A DNA stretch of 64,000 bases, taken from the NCBI GenBank assembly GCA_004377185.1, contig SOIM01000020.1, positions 118,034-182,033 on the forward strand, in the 5' to 3' direction. The notes beneath the pieces are model-generated. The model searched no databases, was not told the DNA's origin, and was given only the letters and a program-made list of their open reading frames with translations. Made by a program: the position numbers and the translations under genes. Origin of the DNA: Methanomassiliicoccales archaeon (GTDB lineage: Archaea > Thermoplasmatota > Thermoplasmata > RBG-16-68-12 > SOIM01). This document shows positions 17,522 through 27,607 of this stretch, one piece after another; within the stretch, counting starts at the first letter, position 1, and each line of letters opens with the position of its first letter.

Positions 17522-18370
17522 ATGACTCAGAAGAGGATTGTGCTGTCAGTGGATGTTGAGAGGGACATATCTAGATACATAAGCGAAAGCTACTTCGGGG
17601 TGGAAGAAGGCATACCTCCGCTGTTGGACACGCTTTCCGACCTGGGTATCAAAGGCAATTTCTTCCTCACGGGGAACGTTTGCAGGAAGCATCCAACCAT
17701 TGTGAAGGATATCAGCCATCAGGGTCATGGCATAGGTTGCCACGGGTTCGAACACAAAGTCCAGTACTACTCCTCGAGAACAAAAGAATGGCAGAAGGAG
17801 GATATTTCGAAGGCCAAGAACGAGATCGAAGTTGTACTAGGCAGAGCTCCGAAGGTCTTCAGAGCCCCGAATTTCAGCGTGAACGCAGACACGATCCAGG
17901 TTCTTGAGTCTTTGGATTTTGAGTTGGATTCCTCGGTCCTTCCTGGGAGACTGGTGAAAAAATGGAGACTCTTCACAATTCTTGATTTCAGAAAAGCTCC
18001 CAGAGAACCCTACAGATTATCAGAGAGAGACGTTACAGTGCCGGGTGACTCGAGTATCATAGAGGTCCCTGTGACCGAGAATCCCTTGAACTCAGGAATC
18101 CCTATTGGCAGTGGTTTCCTGAACTATTTCGGGAAGGAAGAATTCCTGAAGGCAGTCGATGTGGTCAAGCAATCTTATGTCGTGTTGCTGCTCCATCCGT
18201 GGGAGCTAGTTGATTTGGGGAAGCGCTATCCAAGACTTCCAGAATGGGTGATTAAGGCGTGCAGACTCAACTTCGAGATTCTCAAAGCCTGTCTTGAAGA
18301 ATTCCGTTCGGAATATCAATTCTGTTTGCTTGAGGACATTCGGGCAGATTTCCTGGCTAAGGATTCGTAG
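17522..18370 (+). CDS. Polysaccharide deacetylase (NodB fold, CE4)
   Basis: A 282-residue carbohydrate esterase. SVDVERD near residue 9 supplies the first acidic motif, GNFFLTGNVCRKHP near 47 the second strand, and GIGCHGFEHKVQYYS near 74 the H-x3-4-H zinc ligands; FRAPNFSVN near 115 and LLLHPWEL near 225 are the remaining CE4 motifs. No signal peptide is visible, so it likely works on cytoplasmic lipid-linked or nucleotide-linked GlcNAc. It overlaps the convergent GT4 gene by about 55 bases. Confidence 0.88.
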   Translation: MTQKRIVLSVDVERDISRYISESYFGVEEGIPPLLDTLSDLGIKGNFFLTGNVCRKHPTIVKDISHQGHGIGCHGFEHKVQYYSSRTKEWQKEDISKAKNEIEVVLGRAPKVFRAPNFSVNADTIQVLESLDFELDSSVLPGRLVKKWRLFTILDFRKAPREPYRLSERDVTVPGDSSIIEVPVTENPLNSGIPIGSGFLNYFGKEEFLKAVDVVKQSYVVLLLHPWELVDLGKRYPRLPEWVIKACRLNFEILKACLEEFRSEYQFCLLEDIRADFLAKDS

Positions 18371-19479
18371 ACGTCCACATATCGCTGGGTCATTATCTCT
18401 AGACTGAACTCACGTTTGACCTTGTCTCTAGCGGCCTTTGCAATCTTTGTCCTGAGGGCATCATCGCCTGACAATCTCTCAATCTGCCTGGACAAATCCT
18501 CAATGTCTCCTGCTTTCACGAGAATCCCGTCAACGCCGTTCTCAATTGCTTCAGGATTCCCCCCAACCGCGCTTGCTATCGGAGGGAGTCCCGAGGCCAT
18601 AGCTTCTATGAGTGCTATCGAAAACCCCTCGGAGTAGGAGGGCAGCAAGTAGACGTCCGATAGGTGGTAGTAACCAATGATCTCCTTGACCCTCCCGACC
18701 GCTTTGACAGAATCTCCCAGATCCATCTCTTTGATGTCTGACTTCACCTTATCCTCGAACTCCTTTTCGCCACCACCAGTGAGTACGAGAGCCATGTTCG
18801 CTTTTGTCCCAGATTTGGCTTTCTGGAAAGCCCTCAAGGTCTCATCGATGCCCTTTATTTTCGCCCATCTGCTTCCAAAGAGAAGAACGATTTGCCCGTC
18901 AAGATTAAGCTGCTTTCTCATCTCTTCCCTTGACGAGGCATCGGGACGATATTTCTCAGTATCCACTCCGTTCCAAATGACCACTCCTTCCTCCAATCCG
19001 AAATCCTTCTTCGCGTCATACGATACGAAAACGGCTTGGGAGCAGAATCGATGAAGGTTCTTCTCAGAAAAGAGAAGAAGCCACCTTCTCAGCCAGCCTC
19101 TTGGCCTGGGCACCTTGAGGTGATAGGTCGCGACGACCGGGATTCCCAACAGGTTCCCTGTTTTAGCTGCCACTATTGATTGGATGTGAGGCTGTTGCAC
19201 GTGGATGACACCAATTGACTTTCTCTGTCTGATAAGGCGGAGCGCAGTTGAGACCGCGAGAAACAGGTCCCTGAAGATTGGAAACCTGCTAATTCTAATC
19301 TGTTGAAGGCCCTCCTTCAAGCCAAGAAAATCTTGCTCTGCATAGGGAATATCAGTCTCAGGCGCCATGACCACGCATTCATGACCCACCTTCTTCAACG
19401 CTCTCGCTAGCTCAACAATGAATGTTCCAATGCCAGTTACTGCAAGGGGTGAATAGGGACTAATGATACAGATTCTCAT
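18316..19479 (-). CDS. Glycosyltransferase family 4 (GT-B)
   Basis: Retaining GT-B enzyme of about 387 residues. The N-terminus MRICIISPYSPLAVTGIGTF is the glycine-rich donor/acceptor loop, VIWNGVDTEKYRP is the interdomain linker, and PSYSEGFSIALIEAMASGLPP holds E-x7-E. ATG 19479 is preferred because it lies about 27-30 bases from a minus-strand TATTAA box at 19506-19511; TTG 19500 and ATG 19494 are in frame. The 3' end overlaps the deacetylase gene on the other strand. Confidence 0.9.
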   Translation of the reverse strand: MRICIISPYSPLAVTGIGTFIVELARALKKVGHECVVMAPETDIPYAEQDFLGLKEGLQQIRISRFPIFRDLFLAVSTALRLIRQRKSIGVIHVQQPHIQSIVAAKTGNLLGIPVVATYHLKVPRPRGWLRRWLLLFSEKNLHRFCSQAVFVSYDAKKDFGLEEGVVIWNGVDTEKYRPDASSREEMRKQLNLDGQIVLLFGSRWAKIKGIDETLRAFQKAKSGTKANMALVLTGGGEKEFEDKVKSDIKEMDLGDSVKAVGRVKEIIGYYHLSDVYLLPSYSEGFSIALIEAMASGLPPIASAVGGNPEAIENGVDGILVKAGDIEDLSRQIERLSGDDALRTKIAKAARDKVKREFSLEIMTQRYVDVYESLARKSARMSSSKQN

Positions 19480-19533
19480 TTTGCTTTCCGACATTTTCAA
19501 CCTACTTAATACATTGTGCGTGCGATTTCACAA

Positions 19534-20580
19534 TCAGGTGGCGGCAAGGATTCTCTCGTACACCTCTCTCGTTCTTCGTGCCACTATTCCCCAGTCATAC
19601 TCTTGTCTGGCCTTATTGAATGCTTTAGAGGCCCGTTTTCTTCTTTCGTCCTGATCTTCGATCGCAAGTCGGAATGGTCCTTCGTACTTCCTGTCTTCCA
19701 CAAGAAAAGCGGTCTCGTTGTCCAGATAGTCAACAACTCCCGGGATTCTGTCTGTGATGATTGGTTTCCCCATGGACATTGCTTCCAGCAGTGAGTTATT
19801 CGCCGTGGCGAATTTCAAAGGTCTGAAGAAAATGTCACAAGAATTGTACGCCTCCAACATCTCTCTTTCCGACAGACGCGAAAGGATTCTGATGTTACTT
19901 CGCCCGAGTTCCGTTGGCAGTTTTCCACCAACCACGACAAACAAGACATTCTGGAAAATGCTCGCCAGCCTTGCCGTCACTCGGATGTCTCCCCCATGGA
20001 GACCTATGGAAAGACACACCAGGTCAAGACCCCCGCTCATCCTGTCGAAGTAGTCTCTGCTTACTCCCTTGGGGTTGAAATGTGCCGTATCGATCCCATG
20101 AGGTATGAAACATAGTCCGTCGGGGGCGTATCTCTTCTGAACTGCCGCGCGAAGGTTCTCGGAAACGGCAATCACACCGGAACATCTGTTGAACAGAGCT
20201 CTCTGCCACAGACCCTTGTATCTCAGCCAGAGGTTGTCAGGAGACAACTCGGGAACGATATGAACTGTTGCTAAGGTCTTTGTCTTCATTGAGGGAAAGA
20301 ATCCAAGAACTGAATACAGGGAATGGACGAGGTCAAAATCGTTCGCCCGAAGCATAGCTGACAAAGACAGCAGAAGCCTTCTCTCCAAAAACACATCAGT
20401 AAAGGGTATCCGAACCCAATGTGTTTGAACGTCCGTGTCCTGGGCAACTATTTCCTTACCCCATGTAAGGACGCTCACATCACACAATTCCTTCATGTAG
20501 TGGGCAATTCTATGATATCCAGAGAACGTGGAATGGTGCGTTCTTGGAGGCCAGTGATGAGTAACCATTAAGATTTTCAT
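19534..20580 (-). CDS. Glycosyltransferase family 4-like (GT-B)
   Basis: GT-B protein of 348 residues: MKILMVTHHWPPRTHHSTFSG at the N-terminus, CFIPHGIDTAHFNP linker near 175 and ATANNSLLEAMSMGKP near 265. The first Glu of E-x7-E is replaced by Ala, whereas the second is kept, which could alter donor binding. Its ATG overlaps the stop of the upstream GT4 by four bases. It is the last gene of a long minus-strand chain that begins near 28.7 kb. Confidence 0.85.
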   Translation of the reverse strand: MKILMVTHHWPPRTHHSTFSGYHRIAHYMKELCDVSVLTWGKEIVAQDTDVQTHWVRIPFTDVFLERRLLLSLSAMLRANDFDLVHSLYSVLGFFPSMKTKTLATVHIVPELSPDNLWLRYKGLWQRALFNRCSGVIAVSENLRAAVQKRYAPDGLCFIPHGIDTAHFNPKGVSRDYFDRMSGGLDLVCLSIGLHGGDIRVTARLASIFQNVLFVVVGGKLPTELGRSNIRILSRLSEREMLEAYNSCDIFFRPLKFATANNSLLEAMSMGKPIITDRIPGVVDYLDNETAFLVEDRKYEGPFRLAIEDQDERRKRASKAFNKARQEYDWGIVARRTREVYERILAAT

Positions 20581-21824
20581 ATCCTCTGTCCTTGAACTAT
20601 TTCTTTCATTATCCTGTCGAACTTCTCGGATATTACTGACCAGGAATACTGGGTCCTTGCCTTCTCTGCCGCGTTTCTCGCAACTGATTCACGGAACTCT
20701 CTGTCTTCTCGAAATCTCCTCAACCCATTTTCGATTATCTCTGGAGACCGCTCTGGAATCAACAATCCAGTTCTCTCATCTTCGATTGCATCCGAGATTC
20801 CACCAACGTCAGTAGCGATGATGGGTTTTCCCGCAGTCATTGCTTCCATCACAACTACGGGGAGTCCTTCCACATCTCCGTAGCTTGTGGTCACCGAGGG
20901 AACCACCACGACATCAGCAGCAAGGAATAGCTCGTTGAGTTGTTTGTCAGGGACACGACCAAAGAATCTGACATCTATTCCCTCGGAGGCTCGTTGTTTC
21001 AGGCTTTCGTAGAGAGGACCCGACCCAACAATCCAAAGCCTCGCTCTCTCTTCCTCTCGGGAGAAGGATTGGAAAGCGACCAGCAAGTCCTCGATACCTT
21101 TTTTCTCTGAGAGTCTACCTACGAACAGTACCACATAATCGTCAGACTTCAAGCCGAGCGATGCTCTCTTCCGCGATCCATCTTCATTCTCGAATCTCTT
21201 GGGGTCCACACCCATCGGCACCACGTTCATCTTAGCAAGGGCTTCGGATCTCGTCTCGGGGTCGAGAATATCTAGGAAGTTATTCTTGATGTATTGGCTG
21301 ACTGCAGAAATGGCGTCCGAGTTCTTCACTATAAACTTAGCAATTGATTTCTTGAAGGGCATTCTCTTCAACGCGACTAGTCCTCCAGCGTGTATTGTCG
21401 CGAGATGTGGCTTCCCAGACATCTTGGACACCAGAGCACCCACCAGTCCTTGTGGAAGAAGCCAGTGAGTGTGGATGACTTGAGTGTCCATCGACTTCGT
21501 GAGCCTCAGGCTTGAAATGAAGCTGGCAGCAACAAGGAAAGGAATCTGTACGGTGGCGAGAAGATTACCAGATAGTTTGGGCAGGATCGCACCATTTGTC
21601 AAGACCTCATGCTTCGAAGGAAACCAGTATCTGAACCTGTGGACTCTTAGGTCTCCTGAAGTCTCGACCAGTGATAGGCCGGGCGAGTGCGGAGCCAGGA
21701 TTAGAACATCATTTCCCCTCTTGTGTAACTCTTGAGCCAGATCTCTGACGAACCTTCCTGATATGTCCTCTGCATCCTTCGGAAAGGAGCTTGTCAAAGT
21801 GAGTATCTTCATCTTTCCGTTCAT
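20577..21824 (-). CDS. Glycosyltransferase family 4 (GT-B)
   Basis: Retaining GT-B enzyme, 415 residues. MKILTLTSSFPKDAEDISGRF opens the N-terminal domain, VVPMGVDPKRF is the linker near 200, LFVGRLSEKKGIEDLL begins the donor domain and GDVEGLPVVVMEAMTAGKP carries E-x7-E. A second Met at 21812 may be the true start. The start overlaps the end of the GT2/DPM-like gene, implying coupled translation. Confidence 0.9.
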   Translation of the reverse strand: MNGKMKILTLTSSFPKDAEDISGRFVRDLAQELHKRGNDVLILAPHSPGLSLVETSGDLRVHRFRYWFPSKHEVLTNGAILPKLSGNLLATVQIPFLVAASFISSLRLTKSMDTQVIHTHWLLPQGLVGALVSKMSGKPHLATIHAGGLVALKRMPFKKSIAKFIVKNSDAISAVSQYIKNNFLDILDPETRSEALAKMNVVPMGVDPKRFENEDGSRKRASLGLKSDDYVVLFVGRLSEKKGIEDLLVAFQSFSREEERARLWIVGSGPLYESLKQRASEGIDVRFFGRVPDKQLNELFLAADVVVVPSVTTSYGDVEGLPVVVMEAMTAGKPIIATDVGGISDAIEDERTGLLIPERSPEIIENGLRRFREDREFRESVARNAAEKARTQYSWSVISEKFDRIMKEIVQGQRI

Positions 21825-23050
21825 TCCAAAAACCTTTCCCTCTCGGCCTCAAAGAGCATGGCAAAGAAAAGGAACTGGGCTCCAACCACGACTATCATGA
21901 GGTCCAGAGTCACCGTACCCAGGGAAAACCCTCCAGTGACGACTCTGCCGTACAGAATGGCAATTCCGAGGATGATACCCAGAATGAACAGCGCGATTGC
22001 TACAAGATAGAACAGGCCCAAGGGATGGAAATTTATCCCCAGATACTGCCTCCTCAACCTACTGAGAAAGCCACCGGAGATTTCCGTTTCCCTCACATGG
22101 TCCGTTTTCATGTGGTATCCTGATTTCATGGCATCGAAGAACGTGGCAAAGCACAGGCTCTGGGTTCCCAGAATAAGCAATAGGGCAGTGAGAAGGACGG
22201 TTCCGATTGAATAGTAACCGGTCAGGACTCTGTCCAGAGAAACGACCAAGCCAAGGATCAAACCGGCAGGGATGAGGATGAAGCTTGTCAGGTAGAAGAG
22301 CAGAATTGGATGAACTCGTGGCTTCCTATACTTCGAAAAAATCCTGCGGAAGAACCCCTTGAAAAGCAACCAGGACAGCCTGGCCGTATACCTTCCCATC
22401 TTGATGTACGACTTCTCGTCTCGATACCTAGGGGGCATTACGACATCCGCAACAGTGAGGTGGTTTCGGTTCAACTGGATCAATATGTCATTGCAGTATC
22501 CATACCCTGGGTATACTCGATCAAGGTTCAGGGACTCCAACGCTTCCCTGGAGATGGCTGTGTATCCATTCTGAGGATCCATCACATCGTAGTACCCGGA
22601 TGAGATTTTTGTGAAAAGAGTCAGCATCGCATTGCCTCTGATCCTCCTCTTTGGCATTTCCTTCGCTCTGCTGGATATGAGTCTGTTTCCCTTGGAGTAA
22701 TCAGCTCTACCGTCCACAATTGGGTCAAGCAGCCTCGGGAGTTGATCAGGGTCCATCTGGCCATCACCCGCCATGACCGCTACGATGTCCATACCTTCGG
22801 ACATTGATCTTCTGTATCCGGCCACGATTGAGGCGCCCACCCCAAGGCGGGTTTGATGCCTCATGAGTGTGACTTTTGAGCCTTCCTGTTTTGCATAACC
22901 CTCCGCTATCTGTCCAGTTGTATCAGTGCTGCCATCATCCACGACATAAACACGGTCGACAAAGGCGGGCATGGTCTCTATGACGTTCCCAATGAAACTT
23001 TCTTCATTGAGAGCTGGGATAACCACACCGACCTTCTTTTCGCGGTACAC
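21821..23050 (-). CDS. Polyprenyl-phosphate glycosyltransferase, GT2 (DPM1/AglJ-like) with C-terminal membrane domain
   Basis: Likely charges dolichyl/polyprenyl phosphate with a sugar. VGVVIPALNEESFIGNVI opens the GT-A domain, VVDDGSTDTTGQ and MAGDGQMDPD (metal site) follow, and PQNGYTAISREALE fits the DPM family. From about residue 250 there are four hydrophobic helices in two pairs separated by a loop of about 35 residues. GTG 23050 is chosen because GGTGAT lies three bases ahead and a minus-strand TAATTAA stretch at 23088-23097 is well placed; a TTG at 23128 would add 26 residues. Confidence 0.85.
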   Translation of the reverse strand: MYREKKVGVVIPALNEESFIGNVIETMPAFVDRVYVVDDGSTDTTGQIAEGYAKQEGSKVTLMRHQTRLGVGASIVAGYRRSMSEGMDIVAVMAGDGQMDPDQLPRLLDPIVDGRADYSKGNRLISSRAKEMPKRRIRGNAMLTLFTKISSGYYDVMDPQNGYTAISREALESLNLDRVYPGYGYCNDILIQLNRNHLTVADVVMPPRYRDEKSYIKMGRYTARLSWLLFKGFFRRIFSKYRKPRVHPILLFYLTSFILIPAGLILGLVVSLDRVLTGYYSIGTVLLTALLLILGTQSLCFATFFDAMKSGYHMKTDHVRETEISGGFLSRLRRQYLGINFHPLGLFYLVAIALFILGIILGIAILYGRVVTGGFSLGTVTLDLMIVVVGAQFLFFAMLFEAERERFLE

Positions 23051-23154
23051 CCCATCACCGATTCTCCGGTAGCAGTACGTAGATACGGTAATTAATCTTT
23101 CTATGCAGTTCTGGGCTAATCGGTTCAAACTTCTCTGGAATGAGTGCCGTGGAT

Positions 23155-24783
23155 TTAGGAGAGTCTCCAGAGGTATACGTTCTTCTCAGGGAATGAAGGG
23201 TCAACATCTCTTCCAAGAATCAGATCCTTCACCAAGCTCAGTAGAGTAGGTCTGGCTTCTCCATCGAATACCGCGACAAAGGTGTATCCCGGGTAGGTCC
23301 AGCTCATCTCTGACATTATGAAATCGGGAGTAGAGCCACTCTCGTAGATCACCAGGCCAATGTCTTGAACGGAAAAGAAAGGAAAGATCCTGTCAGGCGA
23401 GAGATAGTCGCTCCCGCTCTCTCTGTCCAGAGCGATCGTTTGTCCAGGTTGAAGTGCCCTATTGACATCCTCAGCAGCTTCGACATAAGCTGGTCTGTAT
23501 ACTGCCGTCACAGCATTCGCGCTCACGACAAAGAAAGCCACCAGCAGAATGATCACTCGTTTTCGGAATGTAGTGAACACGAAGCAGAAGGCTCCAAAGA
23601 AGAAAAGGACAGCCAACCAGTCATCCACGAAAATCATCAGTGTAGCTAAGCCCAGGCAAGCGACAAAGGCGAGCAATCTCTTCTTCCTTCTGAGTGTCTC
23701 TTTGATAGAAGCGAGTATTCCTCTTCTCTCACTAGGTTCATCAGGTCTCGCCAAGCTGAAGAACATCCATATTGCCGGAACGAAGATTATGGTGATGTAT
23801 TCCCTGCTGACACCTGCCAGAATTCTGGGTGAGAAGGTTCGCCAACCCGTAGCGTTGAGAACCGCGAGGAGGGCAAGTGCTGTCATTAACAATAACAAGA
23901 AATTGATCGACTCCTCTCTGTAGCGACTCAAAGACCGCCTTAGCTCTGGATACCAGAAAACGAAGAATCCTCCCACAAGTAACAGGTGAAAAACGCATTG
24001 TACGAGGAAAACTGATATGCTGAACGAACCCAGCATTGTCTTTGTCAATGATTGATATTGGTCCTGTCCTGAAGAGATTAACAGAGCTCTCCCAAGAACC
24101 ATGGCAATTACTATCAAGAATGCAAGCCAGTAGTACTTGTCCTTGAGCACATCCCATCGCAAGTAGAGAAATCTCCACACCGCGAATCCGCCCAAACCAG
24201 CAAAAGCGATGTACAGGCCCACATCCGTCTTTGTGTAGTAGGTCAGACCTGCGAAGAAAGCAGCGATGGGAATGTACTTCGGTTCTCCAAAGCCCTTGAT
24301 CATCGCCCAAATGGCTGGGATGAAGAAGATTAGCACAATATTCTCTACGTAGTTCTTGCCAGTGACCACTATCAGAGCACTGGTCAGAGACATCACCGCC
24401 GCAGCGGTCAGACCAGCCCTTCGGTCGAAAAGGTTCTTTGTAGCGAGATAAGCAATCAAAATGACGAGCAAGCCACAGATGAAGGAAGCAACCTTTGTGA
24501 CTGGAATGGAGTATCCGAAAACAGCATAGAATGATGCCAAATAGGCCGGAAAGGTCAGAGAGAAATTATAGGTTTGGATCCCGGAGAGTGTGACATAGTC
24601 GCCCTGGCTGACGATGTTGTATCCTATCGTCGAATAGAAAGCTCCGTCAAATCTTGGTGTGTCCATCAGGACCGCAACGACTCTGAGGAGGACCCCCACC
24701 ACAATAGCAGCTACCATGGCTCTATCAAAAGTCAAGGTCTTGCCCAGCTTGTCCATCAGTGAAGGAGAATCCAGATCAGTCAT
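23155..24783 (-). CDS. GT-C family membrane glycosyltransferase (GT39/ArnT-like)
   Basis: A 542-residue membrane protein with about 11-13 helices. The first periplasmic-side loop holds RFDGAFYSTIGYNIVSQGDY with the conserved Asp of the PMT/ArnT family, and a soluble C-terminal part of about 110 residues follows the last helix. Such enzymes use a polyprenyl-phosphate sugar as donor on the outer face, so the DPM-like enzyme just downstream could supply its donor. Acceptor (lipid, glycan or protein) cannot be told. Confidence 0.82.
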   Translation of the reverse strand: MTDLDSPSLMDKLGKTLTFDRAMVAAIVVGVLLRVVAVLMDTPRFDGAFYSTIGYNIVSQGDYVTLSGIQTYNFSLTFPAYLASFYAVFGYSIPVTKVASFICGLLVILIAYLATKNLFDRRAGLTAAAVMSLTSALIVVTGKNYVENIVLIFFIPAIWAMIKGFGEPKYIPIAAFFAGLTYYTKTDVGLYIAFAGLGGFAVWRFLYLRWDVLKDKYYWLAFLIVIAMVLGRALLISSGQDQYQSLTKTMLGSFSISVFLVQCVFHLLLVGGFFVFWYPELRRSLSRYREESINFLLLLMTALALLAVLNATGWRTFSPRILAGVSREYITIIFVPAIWMFFSLARPDEPSERRGILASIKETLRRKKRLLAFVACLGLATLMIFVDDWLAVLFFFGAFCFVFTTFRKRVIILLVAFFVVSANAVTAVYRPAYVEAAEDVNRALQPGQTIALDRESGSDYLSPDRIFPFFSVQDIGLVIYESGSTPDFIMSEMSWTYPGYTFVAVFDGEARPTLLSLVKDLILGRDVDPSFPEKNVYLWRLS

Positions 24784-24855
24784 CTAACACCGCCAAAGGC
24801 TACGCATACGAAGGGCATGGCATAATTAAGTTTTCGGTTTCTAACCATTTGCTCA

Positions 24856-25920
24856 CTAGCCAGCGTAGAGTTCCGAGAATTCTTCTGCGATTTCCTCCCA
24901 AGAGAATCTGGATTGCAGGAAATCCCTCGCCTGTTTACCAAGCTTGGATGACTTCTTAGTATTTTCGATAAGATCCAAAAGAGCGGTCGCCACGGCATCC
25001 TTCTCGGGCTCAACCAGCAGTCCGGTTTCTCCGTCCTTCACCACCTCAGGTATTCCTCCGACATTGGACGCGACAACTGGCTTTCCCAGGAACATCGCCT
25101 CAAGGAGGGATTGCGGCATTCCTTCCTGCAGTGAGATGTGGACATAGATATCGCAAATCGTCAGCGGGACGAATACGTTGTCGACCAAACCTGTTATAGT
25201 TGCTACGTCTGATAGGTTCTGATTGGCTATCGTATCTTCCACCCCTTTCCTTTTCGATCCATCGCCAACTATCAACATTCTGAGTTGCGGGTATTTCTCT
25301 CGAATTGCGGCTATGGCACCCAGCAGCACCTTGACACCTTGGATTTTTCTCTCCCATTCAAGCAACCCAACAAACACAAGTATCGGGGACCTTTTTCTCG
25401 TTCCGTATCTCTCAGCGAAGTCCTCTAAATCTTGTTCACTTACTGCCTTTCCTTCCACTCCTGGGTAGATTACGACCTGTTTTGACTTGATTCTAATCTG
25501 ACTTGCTATTGTGTCTTGCAGGGCCCTGCTCACGAACGTCACAGCATCGCATCTTGATAACAACCTTCCGAAAACATTGCTCTTCGTTCCCTTCCTCTGT
25601 TCTGGCGGTTCGGTGTGGAATGTGAACAGCACCCTCACCCTCCTGTGAAACCTCTTATACAGCACGGCTGGTGCAAGCATGTGCCAGTGGGAATGACAGT
25701 GAATTACATCTGGATCCATTTTGCGCAGAAGCCCAAGCACCTTGATGATGAAGCGACCTTTTCCTACCGAAAGGACGGAAACCTCTCTTGAGGGCTCTCC
25801 TTCCTGGGAAATCACATGCACATCCTCGGTGGTTCTGGTGCGTTGCACCAAGCCAGAGACAAATCGGGCAATGCCACCCTTGCATGGAGGGAAGTATGGC
25901 GTAACATGGACAACTTTCAT
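24856..25920 (-). CDS. Glycosyltransferase family 4 (GT-B)
   Basis: Retaining GT-B transferase of 354 residues. MKVVHVTPYFPPCKGGIARFV is the N-terminal glycine-rich loop, VVIYPGVEGKAV the linker, LVFVGLLEWERKIQG the start of the donor domain, and LQEGMPQSLLEAMFLGKPVVASN the E-x7-E region. It lies 22 bases downstream of the GT-C membrane gene on the same transcript. Confidence 0.9.
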   Translation of the reverse strand: MKVVHVTPYFPPCKGGIARFVSGLVQRTRTTEDVHVISQEGEPSREVSVLSVGKGRFIIKVLGLLRKMDPDVIHCHSHWHMLAPAVLYKRFHRRVRVLFTFHTEPPEQRKGTKSNVFGRLLSRCDAVTFVSRALQDTIASQIRIKSKQVVIYPGVEGKAVSEQDLEDFAERYGTRKRSPILVFVGLLEWERKIQGVKVLLGAIAAIREKYPQLRMLIVGDGSKRKGVEDTIANQNLSDVATITGLVDNVFVPLTICDIYVHISLQEGMPQSLLEAMFLGKPVVASNVGGIPEVVKDGETGLLVEPEKDAVATALLDLIENTKKSSKLGKQARDFLQSRFSWEEIAEEFSELYAG

Positions 25921-25941
25921 GACCTTTCAACCTCTACGCGG

Positions 25942-27597
25942 TCAAAGAGACCAAATCTGGTTCCTCTCAGATTCATACATCTTGTATCTCACATTGTGAA
26001 CCCCATAAAAAGGATCGCCCAGAAATCTTGAATATCTGATGGGGCCCGACCACATGAAGTGACTGGGCAGTTTACTGTCCTCCAAGGCGTAGTATATGTT
26101 GTACTCACGAAGATACCTGTCCGTGTCAGGGTAGGTCTCGAGGTCGTCGATAAACCCATCGTGGATGGCCCTCCATTCTCGCTGAGCGTTCGGAACGCCA
26201 TACGCTAAGAATGGATGATCTGAATTCAGGGTGAGCTCTTCCAGTGGTATCTGGGTCACATGGATGTCTTCCACATCAACGAAACCGAAGGCCAGCTGTT
26301 CAGGTCCACTTCTAGAGACCGTCGCTCCCCCTATTGGGAGGTAGGGCAAACCTGAGACCGCCGAGATTCTGGTGACGAGGAGCCCGTTGTTCGAGAAAAT
26401 GGTTCCATTGACATACTGGCTCGCGTAAAGACCAGTGCCATATTGTTCCATTGACATGTATTTCGATGTTTCCGATTCATAATCAAGTAGCATCCCTGTG
26501 AGTCCGAGAGAACCAACCAGCATAGCTATGAACACGGCTGCAGTGGCTCTCTTTCTTTTTCTGGCAAGCATCATAATCCCAATCACACCCATTCCTGCCA
26601 GTAGAGATAGGAAAACGGGAACGTAGAATCCCGTATATCTCCGCAAGTACAGGGTCGGAATTATAGCCAGCACGACAAAGAGGATGAACGATTCCTTCAG
26701 AGTCTTGTTCCTCTGATAGGCCAGAACGACAGCCCCAACTAACAGGAACGGAGCCAGAACTCCCGAGCTTCTTGTAAGGCTGACACCAAGATTGAACAGT
26801 TGCACCGGGATTTCATCGGATGTCATGACCCTCCCTGTCTCGTATGAGTCCAGCACGCCGCTTCCGAATACTAAGCCGGCCGCTAAAGCTAACAGCGCAA
26901 TGACGCCGAACAACCGCATCCTTTTGCGTGCTTTGGGTTTCAAGAAGACTGCAGGCATTTTCATTTTCGCGATTTTGACCAGGACAAAGAAGAAGTAGGC
27001 GGAGATATAGGCGAGGATCACGATTAACATCAACAGTGCTAGACGGTGGAAGGTCGCGAGAATGAATAAGAAGAGGATGGGTAGAGCAATATTCTTCCTA
27101 TTCGGATCCCGGTGCGCTCTGAGCAAGGACCATAAGAAGATCGGCGTGAATGCCATGAACCCCCCTCTGGTAGGAGTTTCCCATGTGGTGTTCAGAATGA
27201 ACTTCGGAGCAAGACAGAAGAGGAAGGCCACGATGAATGCAAAGAGGTCATCATCCCGGAACTCCCTTGCTAGCATGTAGGAACCCAGGACTCCTATCAG
27301 GCCCATCATGAAGCTGAGAAGCATGATGGAAACCTCGGAGGAAGTGCCGGTAAGTACGATTACGTTAGCAGTGAGGAAGATCCCGCCGGAGGGGTAAGAG
27401 AGGGGATAGAGTCCCAAGAAGCTCAACGGATGCATTATCCATGCCGCAAAGCCGTTGTGGGCCATTGTGTTTGCAAGATTCTGCATGACAAAAGCATCAA
27501 TTCCCAGACTGTGAGGTGTGCTCGGGAACCTCAGAACAAAGCTGAGTGCGATGAGAAAAAGGATGAGCATCAAGTTCGTTTTCTTCGGAAATCTCAT
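25942..27597 (-). CDS. Polytopic membrane protein, GT-C/STT3-like
   Basis: About 551 residues with 11-13 hydrophobic helices and a soluble C-terminal domain of roughly 150 residues. The first external loop (SLGIDAFVMQNLANTMAHNG, then PLSYPSGG) looks like the Asp-containing loop and the YPxG step of STT3/AglB and other GT-C enzymes. The WWDYG catalytic motif of true AglB is not seen, so it is more likely a polyprenyl-sugar-dependent transferase than an oligosaccharyltransferase. Start at ATG 27597; a TTG precedes it. Confidence 0.6.
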   Translation of the reverse strand: MRFPKKTNLMLILFLIALSFVLRFPSTPHSLGIDAFVMQNLANTMAHNGFAAWIMHPLSFLGLYPLSYPSGGIFLTANVIVLTGTSSEVSIMLLSFMMGLIGVLGSYMLAREFRDDDLFAFIVAFLFCLAPKFILNTTWETPTRGGFMAFTPIFLWSLLRAHRDPNRKNIALPILFLFILATFHRLALLMLIVILAYISAYFFFVLVKIAKMKMPAVFLKPKARKRMRLFGVIALLALAAGLVFGSGVLDSYETGRVMTSDEIPVQLFNLGVSLTRSSGVLAPFLLVGAVVLAYQRNKTLKESFILFVVLAIIPTLYLRRYTGFYVPVFLSLLAGMGVIGIMMLARKRKRATAAVFIAMLVGSLGLTGMLLDYESETSKYMSMEQYGTGLYASQYVNGTIFSNNGLLVTRISAVSGLPYLPIGGATVSRSGPEQLAFGFVDVEDIHVTQIPLEELTLNSDHPFLAYGVPNAQREWRAIHDGFIDDLETYPDTDRYLREYNIYYALEDSKLPSHFMWSGPIRYSRFLGDPFYGVHNVRYKMYESERNQIWSL

Positions 27598-27607
27598 CAA
27601 TATTCTC

